DNA of 64,000 nt, from the NCBI GenBank assembly GCA_943735955.1, contig OX030960.1, forward strand, positions 6,914,351-6,978,350, written 5' to 3'. This document shows, one piece after another, positions 1 through 35,344 of the stretch; positions within the stretch are counted from its first letter, which is position 1; every line of letters begins with the position of its first letter. The notes under the pieces are model-generated. The model searched no databases. It was not told the origin of the DNA and saw only the letters and a program-made list of their open reading frames with translations. The DNA comes from Piscicola geometra. Taxonomy: Eukaryota > Annelida > Clitellata > Hirudinida > Piscicolidae. The position numbers were made by a program, and so were the translations under genes.

Positions 1-189
1 ATTCACCAACTTCTTTATTTATTTCCTTAACGAAAGTTTAATAATGTGTTATTAGAAGTTCTCTGTTATTGATTGTTCAAATGACATTTATAAATAGCTC
101 GATGTTACTGATTTTAAATAATCAACTCAGATGATGAAAAAGACTAGCATTATTCATCAAGCACATGAAAAGCCATGGTGCATTTGTGA

Positions 190-330
190 ATATGTTGAAT
201 TCGTTACAGCGAACGTCGTGAGTTCGATTCCTGCTATCGCCTAGTAGCTATCGAGGAGAGTACTATGGCGCCAAGAACCACAAAATCAAAATAGATGGCA
301 GCGCTGTGTCATGTGGAATCTAAATTGTAG
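190..330 (+). repeat. Possible tRNA-derived SINE fragment
   Basis: A B-box-like motif, GTTCGATTCC, lies near position 212 and is followed by GC-richer sequence (TATGGCGCC near 262) unlike the surrounding AT-rich DNA. This resembles the promoter half of a tRNA-derived SINE. The A box is poor and there is no clear tail, so this is a weak call. It is not a functional tRNA gene, because no cloverleaf can be drawn. Confidence 0.3.
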
Positions 331-3300
331 ATGCTGACGAGACGATTGTGAGCATGTGGGGCACAAGATAGAAAGAAATATGTTTTAGGCGGGATCTTGA
401 TGCTTATGAAACAACCTGGACTTATGATTCTGTCAAGTGTCTCCCATAAAGATGTCACTTTAGTACCATTAAAACAGAAAGTGTATTATAATATATCGTT
501 ATAGTTCAAAAGTGACATATTTATTTTCAATCATTGACTAAGCCATTTCTCAGATTTTGTCCTAATTCTGTTAAAATTGTGAACATGGATTAAAATGATT
601 TCAAGCGCTTGATACCTTTTAAAGACTTGGAAAAAATTTTCAACAGTTTTTTGTAAAATGGTTGTGGATATGAAAACTTTGACATTCTAATTTTAAAGGC
701 AGTCTTTTTCACCTGTATGTGCATCAGTAATAAATTGGTGAAAAACCTTTATATTTGAAAGGAATTTATTGAATTCAATAGCAAAGGTCAAAAGAGATAG
801 TGAGCATACCTGCTTATCTTGAGAGCAAGTGCCTTGAAAATATATGCAAAGAAGCTTACAAATTCATTTTATATTTAAGCTGCGGGTAAGTTATGGAGAT
901 TGGAAAAGAATATAGGTATATAACTTATAAGCTATAACTTTATATGAAGTCTATATGAAGCTTCCTTTTTTCAATATAAATATAAAAACATTTTTTCAAA
1001 ACAAAATCAGTTCAGTAAAGATAAAAAAATTATGGTTGCAAAATGAACGATAAGTTAATAATCCTGTTAATAAAAAGTTATTCAAAAGGCCGCAGTCATT
1101 TAGTCCTAAATATCATTAGTTTCAAGTTGAACTACTTTTTATATAAATTATTGCGCATGAACATCTCAATGAAAAAGACATGCATCCGAAGCACTCCGAT
1201 AATTTATGTCAAATGAGACAGCCCACAAGACTATCTATTATTACGTTTACGCTTTGCTTGCCCCACATGGGCACTTGAAGGTAGACTGAGAATAAATAAG
1301 AGAGTTGCACTGAAGGCGGTTGAGAGCGATCGAGCTCTGGGATGAGTCTGCAGAGTGTTTTGAATTTGAAAAGAAAAACTTTAAAAGTCTTTAAGAAATA
1401 ATAATATATAAAAAATATAAAAAATTGAACTTTGTAATCTATAAATTTGGAATTAAAATTCTTTTCAAATGTGAGTTGGCTCGAGGTTTCGATACAATAA
1501 TGCCGTTGAAATCACTATCTAAAACAGCTTTTGTTCCGAAGCAGGGAGGTGGCTGGACACATAGCACTGATGCTTTTGCACACTACCAACTTCTCTCTCC
1601 TATCTGCGATTTTTAACTGACTATCTTTTTAACTATTTATAAAAGATCATGGCTATTGAAAATGATTTCATTACCATCCCATCTCACATCGTATTAATGT
1701 TCCTACTTTTTTTCCCGACAAAAATTGGAAGGCTTGTCTCACTAATCTCGAACTCTCCTCGGCATCGCAGCAACCAAGTTTTTTATTTTCTTAAAAAAAC
1801 TTTTTTCAATGTTTTTGTGGCTTTATTAGCTCTACAATAGCCCAAACTGCTCTGAAGCTATTGATTCAACAAGTGTCAAAAACATTTTTTCTTTTACAAC
1901 ACGACACCAATGTTGTGATTCAAGAAATTATGAAGGCAATAATGATATTCCTGGCTTCGACGTTGCACATCCAGCTGATTGTAGGGTTAAGTCAAATCAC
2001 TGTTTCTATGGAACAGCAATCCACTCCTACGTATGTATAATAAAGTACACCCCATTGGAGAAATATTTTTTAAATAATAAATCTAGGATTTTTTTCATAA
2101 CTCAATGAGTAAATACTTATTCGTTAATCCATATATAACTATTAATACATAATAAAAGTAGTTTATATGACTAATATATACTTTTTATACAAAAATTATT
2201 TTTTAAAATAACATTTAGAAACAATTACATATACTTTTTACTTATTAGTATTATTATAAATTGAAAAAATCTCTGATCCACCAACGCGATATTCCTATTT
2301 TACGCGCCGATTGCATATACGCCTGCTTTACAAGTCTCTATAAAAGCTCCATAAAGCCTCGGAAAGAATGCAAGAAACTAAATCTTAATAACTTGAAACT
2401 CGTTTTTTGTAGCTGTTTTCACTTTATTATTTATTTAGTGGATTGGAATATAAAACTAAACTTGCAAGTTGTATGATGCTCAAACTATTTACTAATAGAA
2501 GTCGATATGAAAAAGATTAAAGAAAGTGAAAATATTAAATAAATAAATATTACTTGAAAATCTACAGTATATCGAAAGTCGAAACCCGAAAAACTAATTT
2601 TCAAACTTGGAGTCAGAGCATCTGTGTCCATTCTTTGAGATTCAATTCGCCGTGTGGCGTTGATCGATAACTCCGAAAGGAAGTCGCTTGGTTGGTTTTT
2701 CCATTTTTAGATTTTTATGAATATCAAGAAGTTCATTATATTTTTTCATTGATTCATTTTAACTAAAGAAAGACCAAAACCTAAAAATAAATTAACCAGT
2801 GAAAATACTTGTTCATTTTTATTGTTTCTTATCAGCACAAATATTAGTTTCTACTTCGTATATTTTTCTTTTCTTAAATACCAAGACTTCATAAACCTAT
2901 TAGATATATATTATAAATAATATAATAGCGGGTCGATTGGAGCTTAGGATGCCTCAAACCTTTGGGAGAACTTTATATTTGTTTCACTCGATGGCTCCAT
3001 CAATGAAGAAAAACTTTTATTGCAATTAGTTCCATAATGTGATGCCTACAAGCTATCTTTATCACATTACGATCCAGTTTTCTTCGAGAAGTTTTCAAGC
3101 TTGCGTTTTTTGCACTAGTGTCAAAACTCATGAATTTTAAAACGTGCTTTTTGCCAGAAGCGGGCCACATCTTTCATAATTTTAGTGACTATTTCAAAAC
3201 CGACTTTTTTTTTATACTTTGAAAAGAAAAAATAATTTCAACTTCTGTTGCTTTGAAGGAAGTTTGCAGTCTGGAATAAATTCTACAGCTTCCCCAAAAC

Positions 3301-3929
3301 GCCCCAATCATTCTTTCTGCTGCCATTTTGAAAATAATTTCAAACTTCTCAATAGTCTGTTTGATAGCGATAGAAAAATGAAAAATAGTAAAAATATAAT
3401 GTAACTGCATTTCATTAAATATAGCCAGATTTAAAAATGGAAGATAATAACTAATAAAATAATATTTTTATTATTTATTTTTTTAAATCTTACATTATTT
3501 GAAGATTTAATTATCAACATCCAGTGTTTGCACGACATAGCTTTTCAAGACAAATATAAAATAAATATATTTTTAAGCTTGTTGCACAACCAATAAAAAT
3601 TAGTATAATTTGATGAACAAATTGTTTTGACTATAAAAAAACAATATAAAAAAGAATAAAATAAAAATAATTTATATTTGTTTTGATGGCACCATAATGT
3701 CACATAGTTTATGTTTTTATTGTGGCACGCCATGACATAAGCACAATCACTCCGTTGTTTTTTTTTGTTTTTTTTTATTTATGGTGATAGTGATTTTTTG
3801 GCGGTGATTGTCATGGTGGGGTGGGTGAGGTTGGATTATTGAGGTTGATCGTGTGTTTATATATATATTTTAATTTATATATATATACATATATTGGTAA
3901 TGGTCTAAAAACCGTTTTATTTAACAAAT

Positions 3930-4010
3930 TTATTTGAAGAGCGCCTTTGTTCACTTAGTAAAGGGCGCTATACAAATCATTAGTGATTGATTGATTGATT
4001 GAATCGTTGA
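3930..4010 (+). repeat. LINE/SINE-type 3' tail fragment
   Basis: The motif AAGGGCGCTATACAAAT is followed by a short run of TGAT units. It matches, in the same sense, the 3' end of the L2-like LINE at 35.35 kb (GGGCGCTATACAAAAATGA on the minus strand). Related GCGCTATA-type tails occur near 22.57, 44.53, 55.18 and 60.53 kb. It is therefore probably a remnant of a retroelement family active in this genome. Confidence 0.5.
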
Positions 4011-5517
4011 TAAAGGGTTCCTCATTGTGTTTTTTTGTATTATATGGTATGTTATGAATAAATAAATTTTCAATATAAAATATAGCATGAGACTGCGTCA
4101 CAGTAAATCGTTTTGTGTGTTCGTTAGACAAACTGCATCCGAGTCACATTCTTATTGACTTATTTTGTATTCCATTTGGTTGCCTTAGATTGGATTGGAG
4201 AAAAGTATCTCATAATTTGTTGTAAGTTTTTTGAAGATTTCCCTCGAGATTTATTCAATGTAAAATCAAGCTGAAATAAAAATAAATTTAAACTTTTTTC
4301 GACTAAACGAGATCTTGCTGTCACCAAAAACTGGAAAAATAATAATAAAAAAAATAATAAATATTTAAAAATTGGAAACAGGAAGATTGAAAGTGTGTAA
4401 TCAAACTAGTACTTGAAGCAGAATAATTTTTAAGACTGTTCATTCGCATCAGGTCAAGTCTAAATGTTTGCAACTCGTCCACTGGAAACTTAAATTTTTA
4501 TTAAGAAAAAAAGTCTAATTTGATGTGACATTTGACTTAGTTGCACCTACAGCATCCCAATGATTGTAATATGTATGTCTATCAGAATTCAAGGTGCATT
4601 AAAGTTGAATGGCACATGATCCTACCGATGCCACTCAACATAAATGTTTAATTCATACTGAGTTGAACCAATGAAGCCGAATTGAACTATAAACCGGACG
4701 ACCTGTCACTGGGTGAACGTGCTTGTAATAATCTTTCCTTGCCCCTCAAGTGCAGGCAGGTGCTGCGGTAAGGGGCGCATTGAATTCGTCACAAAATGAA
4801 GGGTTAAATGCCATTTAAAGGTGATGAGATTTCAACGTCGACGACTTTAATTGCGAGGACTTTAATATAAACCTTGTGGAAAGACAGGATTTCAAAGGAT
4901 TTATTTTGTAACTAAGTACTTCACTGTAAACAGCAAATAAGTTCAAATAAAAGATTTAATATAATAGGTTTTTTTATATAATTCTTTTACAAACTCGTTT
5001 GCTTCTTTCCTCTATAAAACAGCAATTTCGAGTAATTTTTCTTTATAGTTCAGCATGATCATTAAAAGTTTATACTGTCAGAATTAAAAGCAACTTGCAA
5101 ATATATGAAATGAGTAAGTCTCAAATCAGAGAAATCGTTTTTTACCTTTATGAGAGATGCTTTATTCCTAAAATAAAATAATTCTCGTTAAACATATTTT
5201 TCTCTCGTAAAAAATGTACTCTTAGAAAAACTTTGATCTATATTTTCAATTTGTTTTATTGGAAAAGGTATTATGAAAAATCACGAAGTTTTATTCAAAA
5301 TCGGCCATATCTTATCATTTGGTTGTATTTAAGACGCATGCCTTCAAGCTACTAATCTTTATCGTACAATGATACATTGTATGGATACATTTATTATATA
5401 AAAACTGAGAAGCTTATAGCTGGTTCCATCTAATAATAATACTAGAATATTGTCGTCTTCCAGGGACCTGAGGCTATATTCCTTGCTAATGCCACTCTGA
5501 TATTGCTTGTAACTACT

Positions 5518-5660
<143 letters not shown>

Positions 5661-5689
5661 TACAATTATTATAATTTTTCTTCATTTTC

Positions 5690-5876
5690 GGCGAGCGGGT
5701 TGGCTTTGATGGTGAAGTCGTTGGACCTGCAACATCGCCAGTTCGAATCCCTGTTCAGCCAACCGTGAGCTATCATATACCTAGTGTATATGTTGCGGTA
5801 TTTCACGACTTATTTCGTGTGAGTGGCGCCTCAGTTGCGTGCCTTGGCGCATTATAAATACGCATTGTTTCTTTTT
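5690..5876 (+). repeat. tRNA-derived SINE with LINE-like 3' tail
   Basis: The head has an A-box-like TGGCTTTGATGG near 5701 and a B box GTTCGAATCC at 5741-5750, the layout of a pol III tRNA-type promoter. The body contains CATACCTAGTGTATATG-type sequence that recurs in the copy at 9.83 kb. The 3' part (about 5825-5865) carries CAGTTGCGTGCC followed by GGCGC. The same block occurs at the 3' end of the L2-like LINE on the minus strand (about 35.38-35.41 kb). A shared tail is the usual sign of a SINE mobilised by its partner LINE; that reading is inference. Confidence 0.7.
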
Positions 5877-6837
5877 TATTGGAAATTCTTAATTTTCCAA
5901 CGTTTAAACGAAATCTCCACTTAACGATTTTATCACCTCGAGGATCTTTCTAATGAGATTTGTATCAATAAAGTATCGATGTTTACTCGATTGAGGTGCA
6001 TTTTCGATGGAATTGAACTTTGCTTAACTGTTGGAGTATAACAATTTTAAGGTGCATATTTGCTATAATGTTAGTAAAGATTTGTTCAGCAAATATATTC
6101 CGGCAATTGAGGGTTTTCAGCATCTGCACTGGAAATGAGTTTTTTTTCAACTCGAGATAACTCCAAGGACTTGCATTGGAAACTAAAAACTTTTCAAATG
6201 ATGAAAAAAATCGTTTAAGTCTGCAGAACATCGCTGTTCACGCTAAGTTTCAGGGATCAAACACGACTTGCAGTCCATCAATATTGCACATGATCACTCA
6301 TCATTACATTCACTTCACATCCCATCAACTTGAAAGTTACAATTTCATTTTTAGGCATGATGGATGATTGATACTTTTTCGCCGTGATTTTAAGAAAGGT
6401 CCACATGTACAGCTTCTAACAGACGCTTTACAATTTAAATTAAATGCTAAAAAATAAATAACTTTCAGTTTTTAAGGCATAAGTTGTAAGCGTAATGATT
6501 TTCACTCTTTTTTTGTGACAGTCACAGCTTACAAATACATTTGATATTGCACAGATTATTTAGAGATAAAGAATTGTCAAAATTGCAAAAATTTAAAATT
6601 AACAAACTTTTCTCGTATTTATAAAGTGATCTTTAACTTCAAGAGAAAAATCAACATTTATTGAAAAACATATTTTATTATGAATAATAACTAATAGTTC
6701 GTTTTTTTTATAAAGCAAAAAAATATTTTTAAAGCTGGTTAGGAACCAAGTTTCCACAATCACCTTGGACCCACGCTTGGAGCATTGAATTCATTCATTG
6801 CACCTCACAACTAGCTTTTATAGCGTTTTTAAATTAT

Positions 6838-6848
6838 GTGTGTATGTT

Positions 6849-6888
<40 letters not shown>

Positions 6889-6970
6889 TGTGTGTGCGTG
6901 TGTGTGTGTGTGTGTTTGTGTTTGTGTGTATGTGTGTGTGTGTGTGTATGTGTGTGTGTGTGCGTGTGTG
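6838..6970. repeat. (GT)n microsatellite
   Basis: An interrupted GT repeat of about 130 bases with occasional TATG, TGCG and TTTG interruptions, then T-rich sequence. Confidence 0.9.
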
Positions 6971-8411
6971 TTTTTTGTTGTTTTTTGTTGTTTTTTTTTG
7001 TGAATGTAATTAAATTACATGCAACTAAATTAAGTTTTAACTTATGTTTGTACATTTTTGTTTCCCATAGGGGTTTTAAGTGATTGTGTTCTATTATTTT
7101 TGTTTTTTTCAACAATTTATTTATTTACTTGTTGGCAAACAATGTTTAATCATCAACTGTGGATTTAATTTCCACTTTTTAAAAACTTTCATTTTCTACA
7201 GTGGGTAAAAAAGTAACGCAAACGTCACAAAGGTTAACTGTTTCAATACGATTTGTGCTTATTTTTTCCTCGAATTGAAAATTTTTTCGTAAACTCATTT
7301 TCCAAAAAGCCTCGTAAATCCCTGCAAAAGCTTTTAAATTCTAAACAAAATGCCAGCTGCACACATCTAAAATTTTGCTAACACCTTTTATCAATTATTA
7401 TTTAATTAAATTATAAATACTTTTAAATATTTTTTTCCAAAACTTTACAAATCTATTCATGATTCAACATTCAAAACATTTCCTTCTTTCAACTTTATTG
7501 AAGACAAAGTTTAAAAGTTTTATTTGAAAGAATGCTCGAGGTAATGAAACACGGTTCCATTACATGCATGTAACTCGAGGAGCAAGCACTAAATCTCAGA
7601 ATTCTCTTAAAAGCTTTCCATGTCTTTGAAGCTGGGGCTCATAATCTTGATGGCAATATTGCGTCTATTTTTTCACCAATATAAAACTGAGCCCTTGTCG
7701 AAACTGATGACGCTTACTAATCCTGTCTTTGGAACAATGTAAATAAATTTTTCTAAAGGCTAAAAATAGTTTTTCAAAACTACAAATATTGAATTTTTTT
7801 TATTATTAATAAATGTCAAATAAAATTTTAAAATTACTCTCATTTTGGTTTATGCAAATTTACTCCGGTTTTTTTGTTCCCGTTCATTACCCTTTCTTGC
7901 ACCTCCCTTAACTATTTTCTTTTTCTGAAAATTACAAATTCATCCACCAACAAAACTTCATTCTTACTTCCACTTTTTCTTCCACTGTCTTTTCCCACAT
8001 TTTAAGAATTTGGCTGGTCAATTTTTTTCTTTTGTAATTGCCACAGGCTAGCAAATCTCTTTTCTTGGAAATTTGCACCTACACCTTTTTCTCAAATTTT
8101 CCAGATTCGTTTCTTTTCATAATCCCATTGGAAAACTTTATCAAAAACTCTATAGCAGATGTAACTAAGAATTATAAAAATGTAGAGACGGAAAGCAATT
8201 TATTTATCGCTGAAGAGTTCCAGTCAAACTCGTCTTTTAATGTAAGCCTTGATTACATTTCGTAAATTGAGATCTTAAATGTTTCGAGAAACAATTATTG
8301 CTGCAGTATCTAATTTCAACTTTTTACTTTGTTCGCTAAAAGCTAAATAAATACTTTTTGAATACGTCTGTAAATCTTGAAACCGTCTTACAATTAACTC
8401 TTTTAAATACT

Positions 8412-8441
8412 ATAATAATAATAATAATAATAATAATAATT
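8412..8441. repeat. Short (ATA)n microsatellite
   Basis: About 30 bases of ATA units in AT-rich DNA, followed by AT-rich sequence without other structure. Confidence 0.8.
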
Positions 8442-9035
8442 TGAATTATTACTTTTTTAAATAATAATTATTATATTGAATTGGTTTTAGATTTTCACGG
8501 ACTATAATTAGTTAAATTTAAATGAACATATATTGTGTTGTAAATATTTTGAAAATTGCCTATTATAACAAAGACTGAGATTTATCAGTATTAGCCATTT
8601 TTAATATTATAAAATCTAATTTAAAAAAAACTAAAATACCAAAAAGCCGTTTTTCTCTTCGAGTGTACATTGCTTATTTATTATTCTAAAATAGTTCTTT
8701 ATAAGACTGTATTAGTTCTTTAAATATTTGCTTAAGTTGTTTCAACGCTTGTATTAAAGCGCGAACATGACTTGATCGAATAAGCTGTCTCATGAACAAA
8801 ACCAACAAAACGAACTGACTGACTTTTTATCATACTGTTTTGATTCGCGAAAACTTTTTAAAAGGCATTTGGAGTAATCTCTCACGACTACCAGGCATTC
8901 GAGATTATATAAATCATTTTAAATTACTTTTTTTGGAGTTAATTCATAAATGTTAATAAATCACCCAGGTTTCAAAAACTAATTGTTTATAAGCAATGAG
9001 GGTGTGAGCTCAGGAAGACATTCATCTCGAGGACC

Positions 9036-32425
<23,390 letters not shown>

Positions 32426-32498
32426 TATATGAGATGAAGTTCTTATCATCATTTCAACTAAGCTTTCCCAGCCCAAAAAAATCGATTGATCAATTTTC

Positions 32499-32504
32499 AA
32501 TAAA
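32499..32504 (+). terminator. Polyadenylation signal for the CNG channel gene
   Basis: A canonical AATAAA lies 74 bases after the proposed stop codon at 32425. It fits the short terminal exon. Confidence 0.5.
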
Positions 32505-32842
32505 GAAATCAAGATTTTATTTTTTTTATTAAATGCAAATTCTTGTTAAATTATTTGAGTAATTTTGTTATTAAGCGATTTTGTCTGAAACAGTTTTGCG
32601 CCTTTACTCTAATGTATAAAAAAAAGACATCTCAGAACATGGCTAATCTTCGCGTCAGTGGAGCAAAATAAAATCGAAAAATATTTGATATTTCAACAAT
32701 TTATTTCACTAAATTCATTTTAAAAGGTTTTTATTTATTTTTTATTAATTCATTATCCAAATTCTAACTTTTATTTTAAAATAAGTCAGCTAATAAATAG
32801 TCATAGCAATCGAATATCTTAAATTCATTAAACTTTATACAA

Positions 32843-34036
32843 TTATTCGGAATCAGAAGATAGATTTTCGGTGAGAGACAAGTAGACATTAGGGTAAGTG
32901 TCTGCCACAACATCCAGAAACCTCGCGTACAAAGAGTCAGGCTTGCCTTCTAAAACTGTTAAAAAACATTCTAGTTTATCATCAGACTTTTTGTTCTTTT
33001 TTATCGAAATTTCTTCTTCTATGTCTAAAACCTTTTCTTTCCTCAAAGCCTTCGCAAGCATTTCTATGTCAATGTGTTCTGCCAAGAAGGAACGGTTGAA
33101 TCGTAGGAGATCCCAGTAACTGGATGTTGGAACTGGAAAAACGCGTTTGTAAAGTTTTAGTGTAAATTCATAAATTTTTGGAAATATTTTTTTAAACAAA
33201 TTTTAGAATTTGTATCACTACTTAGAAAATCTAGACATGTTAAATATCGTCAAGCGAATAAAACACAATGTTATTTTGCTTAAGTTGTTTTAATTAAAAT
33301 AATTTTTTTACAAAATAATAAACTTGTTTTTATGTTTCTTATGCAAATACTTACTTTTTGGACGTATAAATTCTTCTTGCCACTCGGTGAATGTTTGATG
33401 ATGAATGTTTTGTAGTTTTGTAGAGTTTTCGATTGTAGAAAAAGAAGAAGATGAATGAGAAATAGAAGGAGAAGAAAACCAGTCGATCATTTCAAGGTAG
33501 AGATGGGGGTAGGCGGTTTCGAGGAGTCCAAGAAATTTGAAAAAAGTGCTTTCTGGTTTGGTCTCCAGGACGTTTAAAAATCTGATTGAGTGAAACATTT
33601 GTGAATGCCTCTTGGTCTGAAAAAACAGAATTTATCCTAATATACTGAATCTTATATTATTAAGCTTCAAAATAATTATTTGAATATTGTTAACTTCAAA
33701 AACAATATTGAGAAAACACTAAAGAACTAATGAATCGTTCAATTCACCAATTCATAGAGCATAAATAAATAGGTTTTTTTTTGCTTTACATCTTTTTTCA
33801 TCAAAACGCTTTTTTCATAAGCTTTATTATTTTTTCTCCATTCATCCTCCCTTTTATCACCCTACCACTCACCTTCTTATTTGATCTTTTTCACCTTTTT
33901 CTGACATAAATTTTTCTTCTTCTTCCTTTGAAAACATTTCACGTGATTTTGCCATAGCGCTGATACTTTCCATCGAAATTCCATCTACAAGAAGCTTCCG
34001 ATTCCGAACTAACAGGGCCCTCTGCTCTCTTTTCAT
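32843..34036 (-). CDS. Tandem CARD-domain protein
   Basis: Small adaptor-like protein of 235 residues. Exons: 34036-33873, 33608-33355, 33132-32843. CARDs are death-fold modules that assemble caspase or NF-kB signalling complexes by CARD-CARD contact. Two repeats align with each other: RNRKLLVDGI with FNRSFLAEHI, and FLNVLETKPESTFFKFLGLL with FLTVLEGKPDSLYARFLDVV, each followed by an AYPHLYLEM or TYPNVYLSL helix. The YP-LY helix recalls the CARD9/CARD11 group. A Ser-rich linker separates the repeats and the tail is acidic. No caspase, kinase or NACHT domain is seen. It converges on the CNG channel gene with about 420 bases between the stop codons. The exon 2 acceptor (AGAG/G) is the weakest junction; the repeat fold could alternatively be another death-fold subtype. 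Confidence 0.68.
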
Positions 34037-35236
34037 CTTACCACTACGAACCGAGTTTTAAATTATAAAAATTTATTCTTTTTATTTTTAGTTTGACAAA
34101 TAAAAATAGTTTTAACTTTATTTTTACTCGAATTTTTGGCTTATTTATTTAGGATTCAAACAAGAAAAAAATACAAACCAAAGAAGTCAAGGAACCTTGG
34201 TGAGTAAAAATCTTTACTTATTTTGCTTAATCTTACTTTTTTCACTTTATCTTTTCTAATAGTCATTAACAAACGGTCGATTTTAACTTTTTTAAAGAAT
34301 GGTTAATAAGATACTTATTTATTTAAGATATTTATGTTTCTAAACATTCTTCTTCTTTAATAATCATTTAATTACGGCCAAAATAATAAAAACTAAACTA
34401 TTCTTCAGAAAAGTACTTCATAAATGATTCATAACAGAGCGGGGAACTCACTAATATTCAGAGAATGCATTTTTTTAGTTTTTAGTCACGAAAATGTTAA
34501 TTGCAATAACGTGATAATTTGTCCTTAAGTTAGCACTCCTAGCACCTAGAAATGTATGAAGACCTGAGTTTTCTTCAATTGTTTATTTCTGAGTCATGTT
34601 TTCAAACGTAATTATTCAGAAAAAATTTTTGTAATTGAATTTTGAAGTTCTTTGAAGAATTCATAATAACTTATAATTGTGGCGTATAAACAAAGGCTAG
34701 TTGTAATATTACAATAGTTTTATTGCTTGAAATACAACAACTAATAAATACATTAATATTCAATCAATCAATCAAATGAATGAATGTATATAGAATTTTA
34801 TTTCGATTCAAAAGCACTAGAATATTGTCAAATCCAAATTTATATATTATTATTATTATTATGATAGTTTTATTCAATTGCAACCAGTTCATCTCATAAC
34901 ACATTCAACCTGTAACACATTCACGCCGCAAAACATTCTCTCAGCCCATTCAGCCTTTGATAACTCACTCAAAATCCTATATATTAAAAAGCATGGTCTA
35001 TAAATGTTCAACCCCCAAAATATTCAAAGCATATTCGCACTTTAATTTTTTCACAGTAATTTCAAGACCTAAAGATCAGCTATGAATGCCATGCGTAACT
35101 GTTTACGCAACACTTAATTTTTATACTTTAAATTAATGTTCACTTGACTAGTAGATTTCTAAACTTATATTGGATTATTGGTTTAAATAGAAAAACAAAA
35201 ACTGTTAAAAAAATATTTTTAAAAAAAGTGAATTAA
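34037..35236. other. AT-rich spacer
   Basis: No gene recognised. It contains a weak GTGGCGTATAA match near 34.68 kb, tandem ATCA/ATGA units near 34.76 kb and CA-rich sequence with repeated ACACATTCA-like words near 34.90-34.93 kb. It presumably includes the promoter of the CARD gene on the minus strand. Confidence 0.5.
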
Positions 35237-35344
35237 AGCTTTGAAATGGTCTTTAAAATAATCTTTCTAACCATATCTTTAAACTTCGACTAAAACTAAG
35301 TGTCCTTTAGATGAATCCTATAGATTTCTTTGAAAAACGAACTA
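35237..35344 (+). repeat. Repeat unit interrupted by a LINE, left part
   Basis: This 108-base block (GCTTTGAAATGGTCTTTAAA onward) matches 37636-37741, and inversely the stretch near 39.50-39.60 kb. It continues after the LINE at about 37121-37152 (TTACTCTTATTTGTGAGC). The intact versions show the sequence as it was before insertion. Confidence 0.75.

Noticed and set aside
5701..5765. Functional tRNA gene
   Set aside because: A and B boxes are present, but no cloverleaf or anticodon arm can be drawn, and the body continues into a LINE-like tail as in SINEs.
8038..8265. 75-residue frame upstream of the channel gene
   Set aside because: The composition is that of AT-rich noncoding DNA, and no conserved motif or phase-compatible donor was found.
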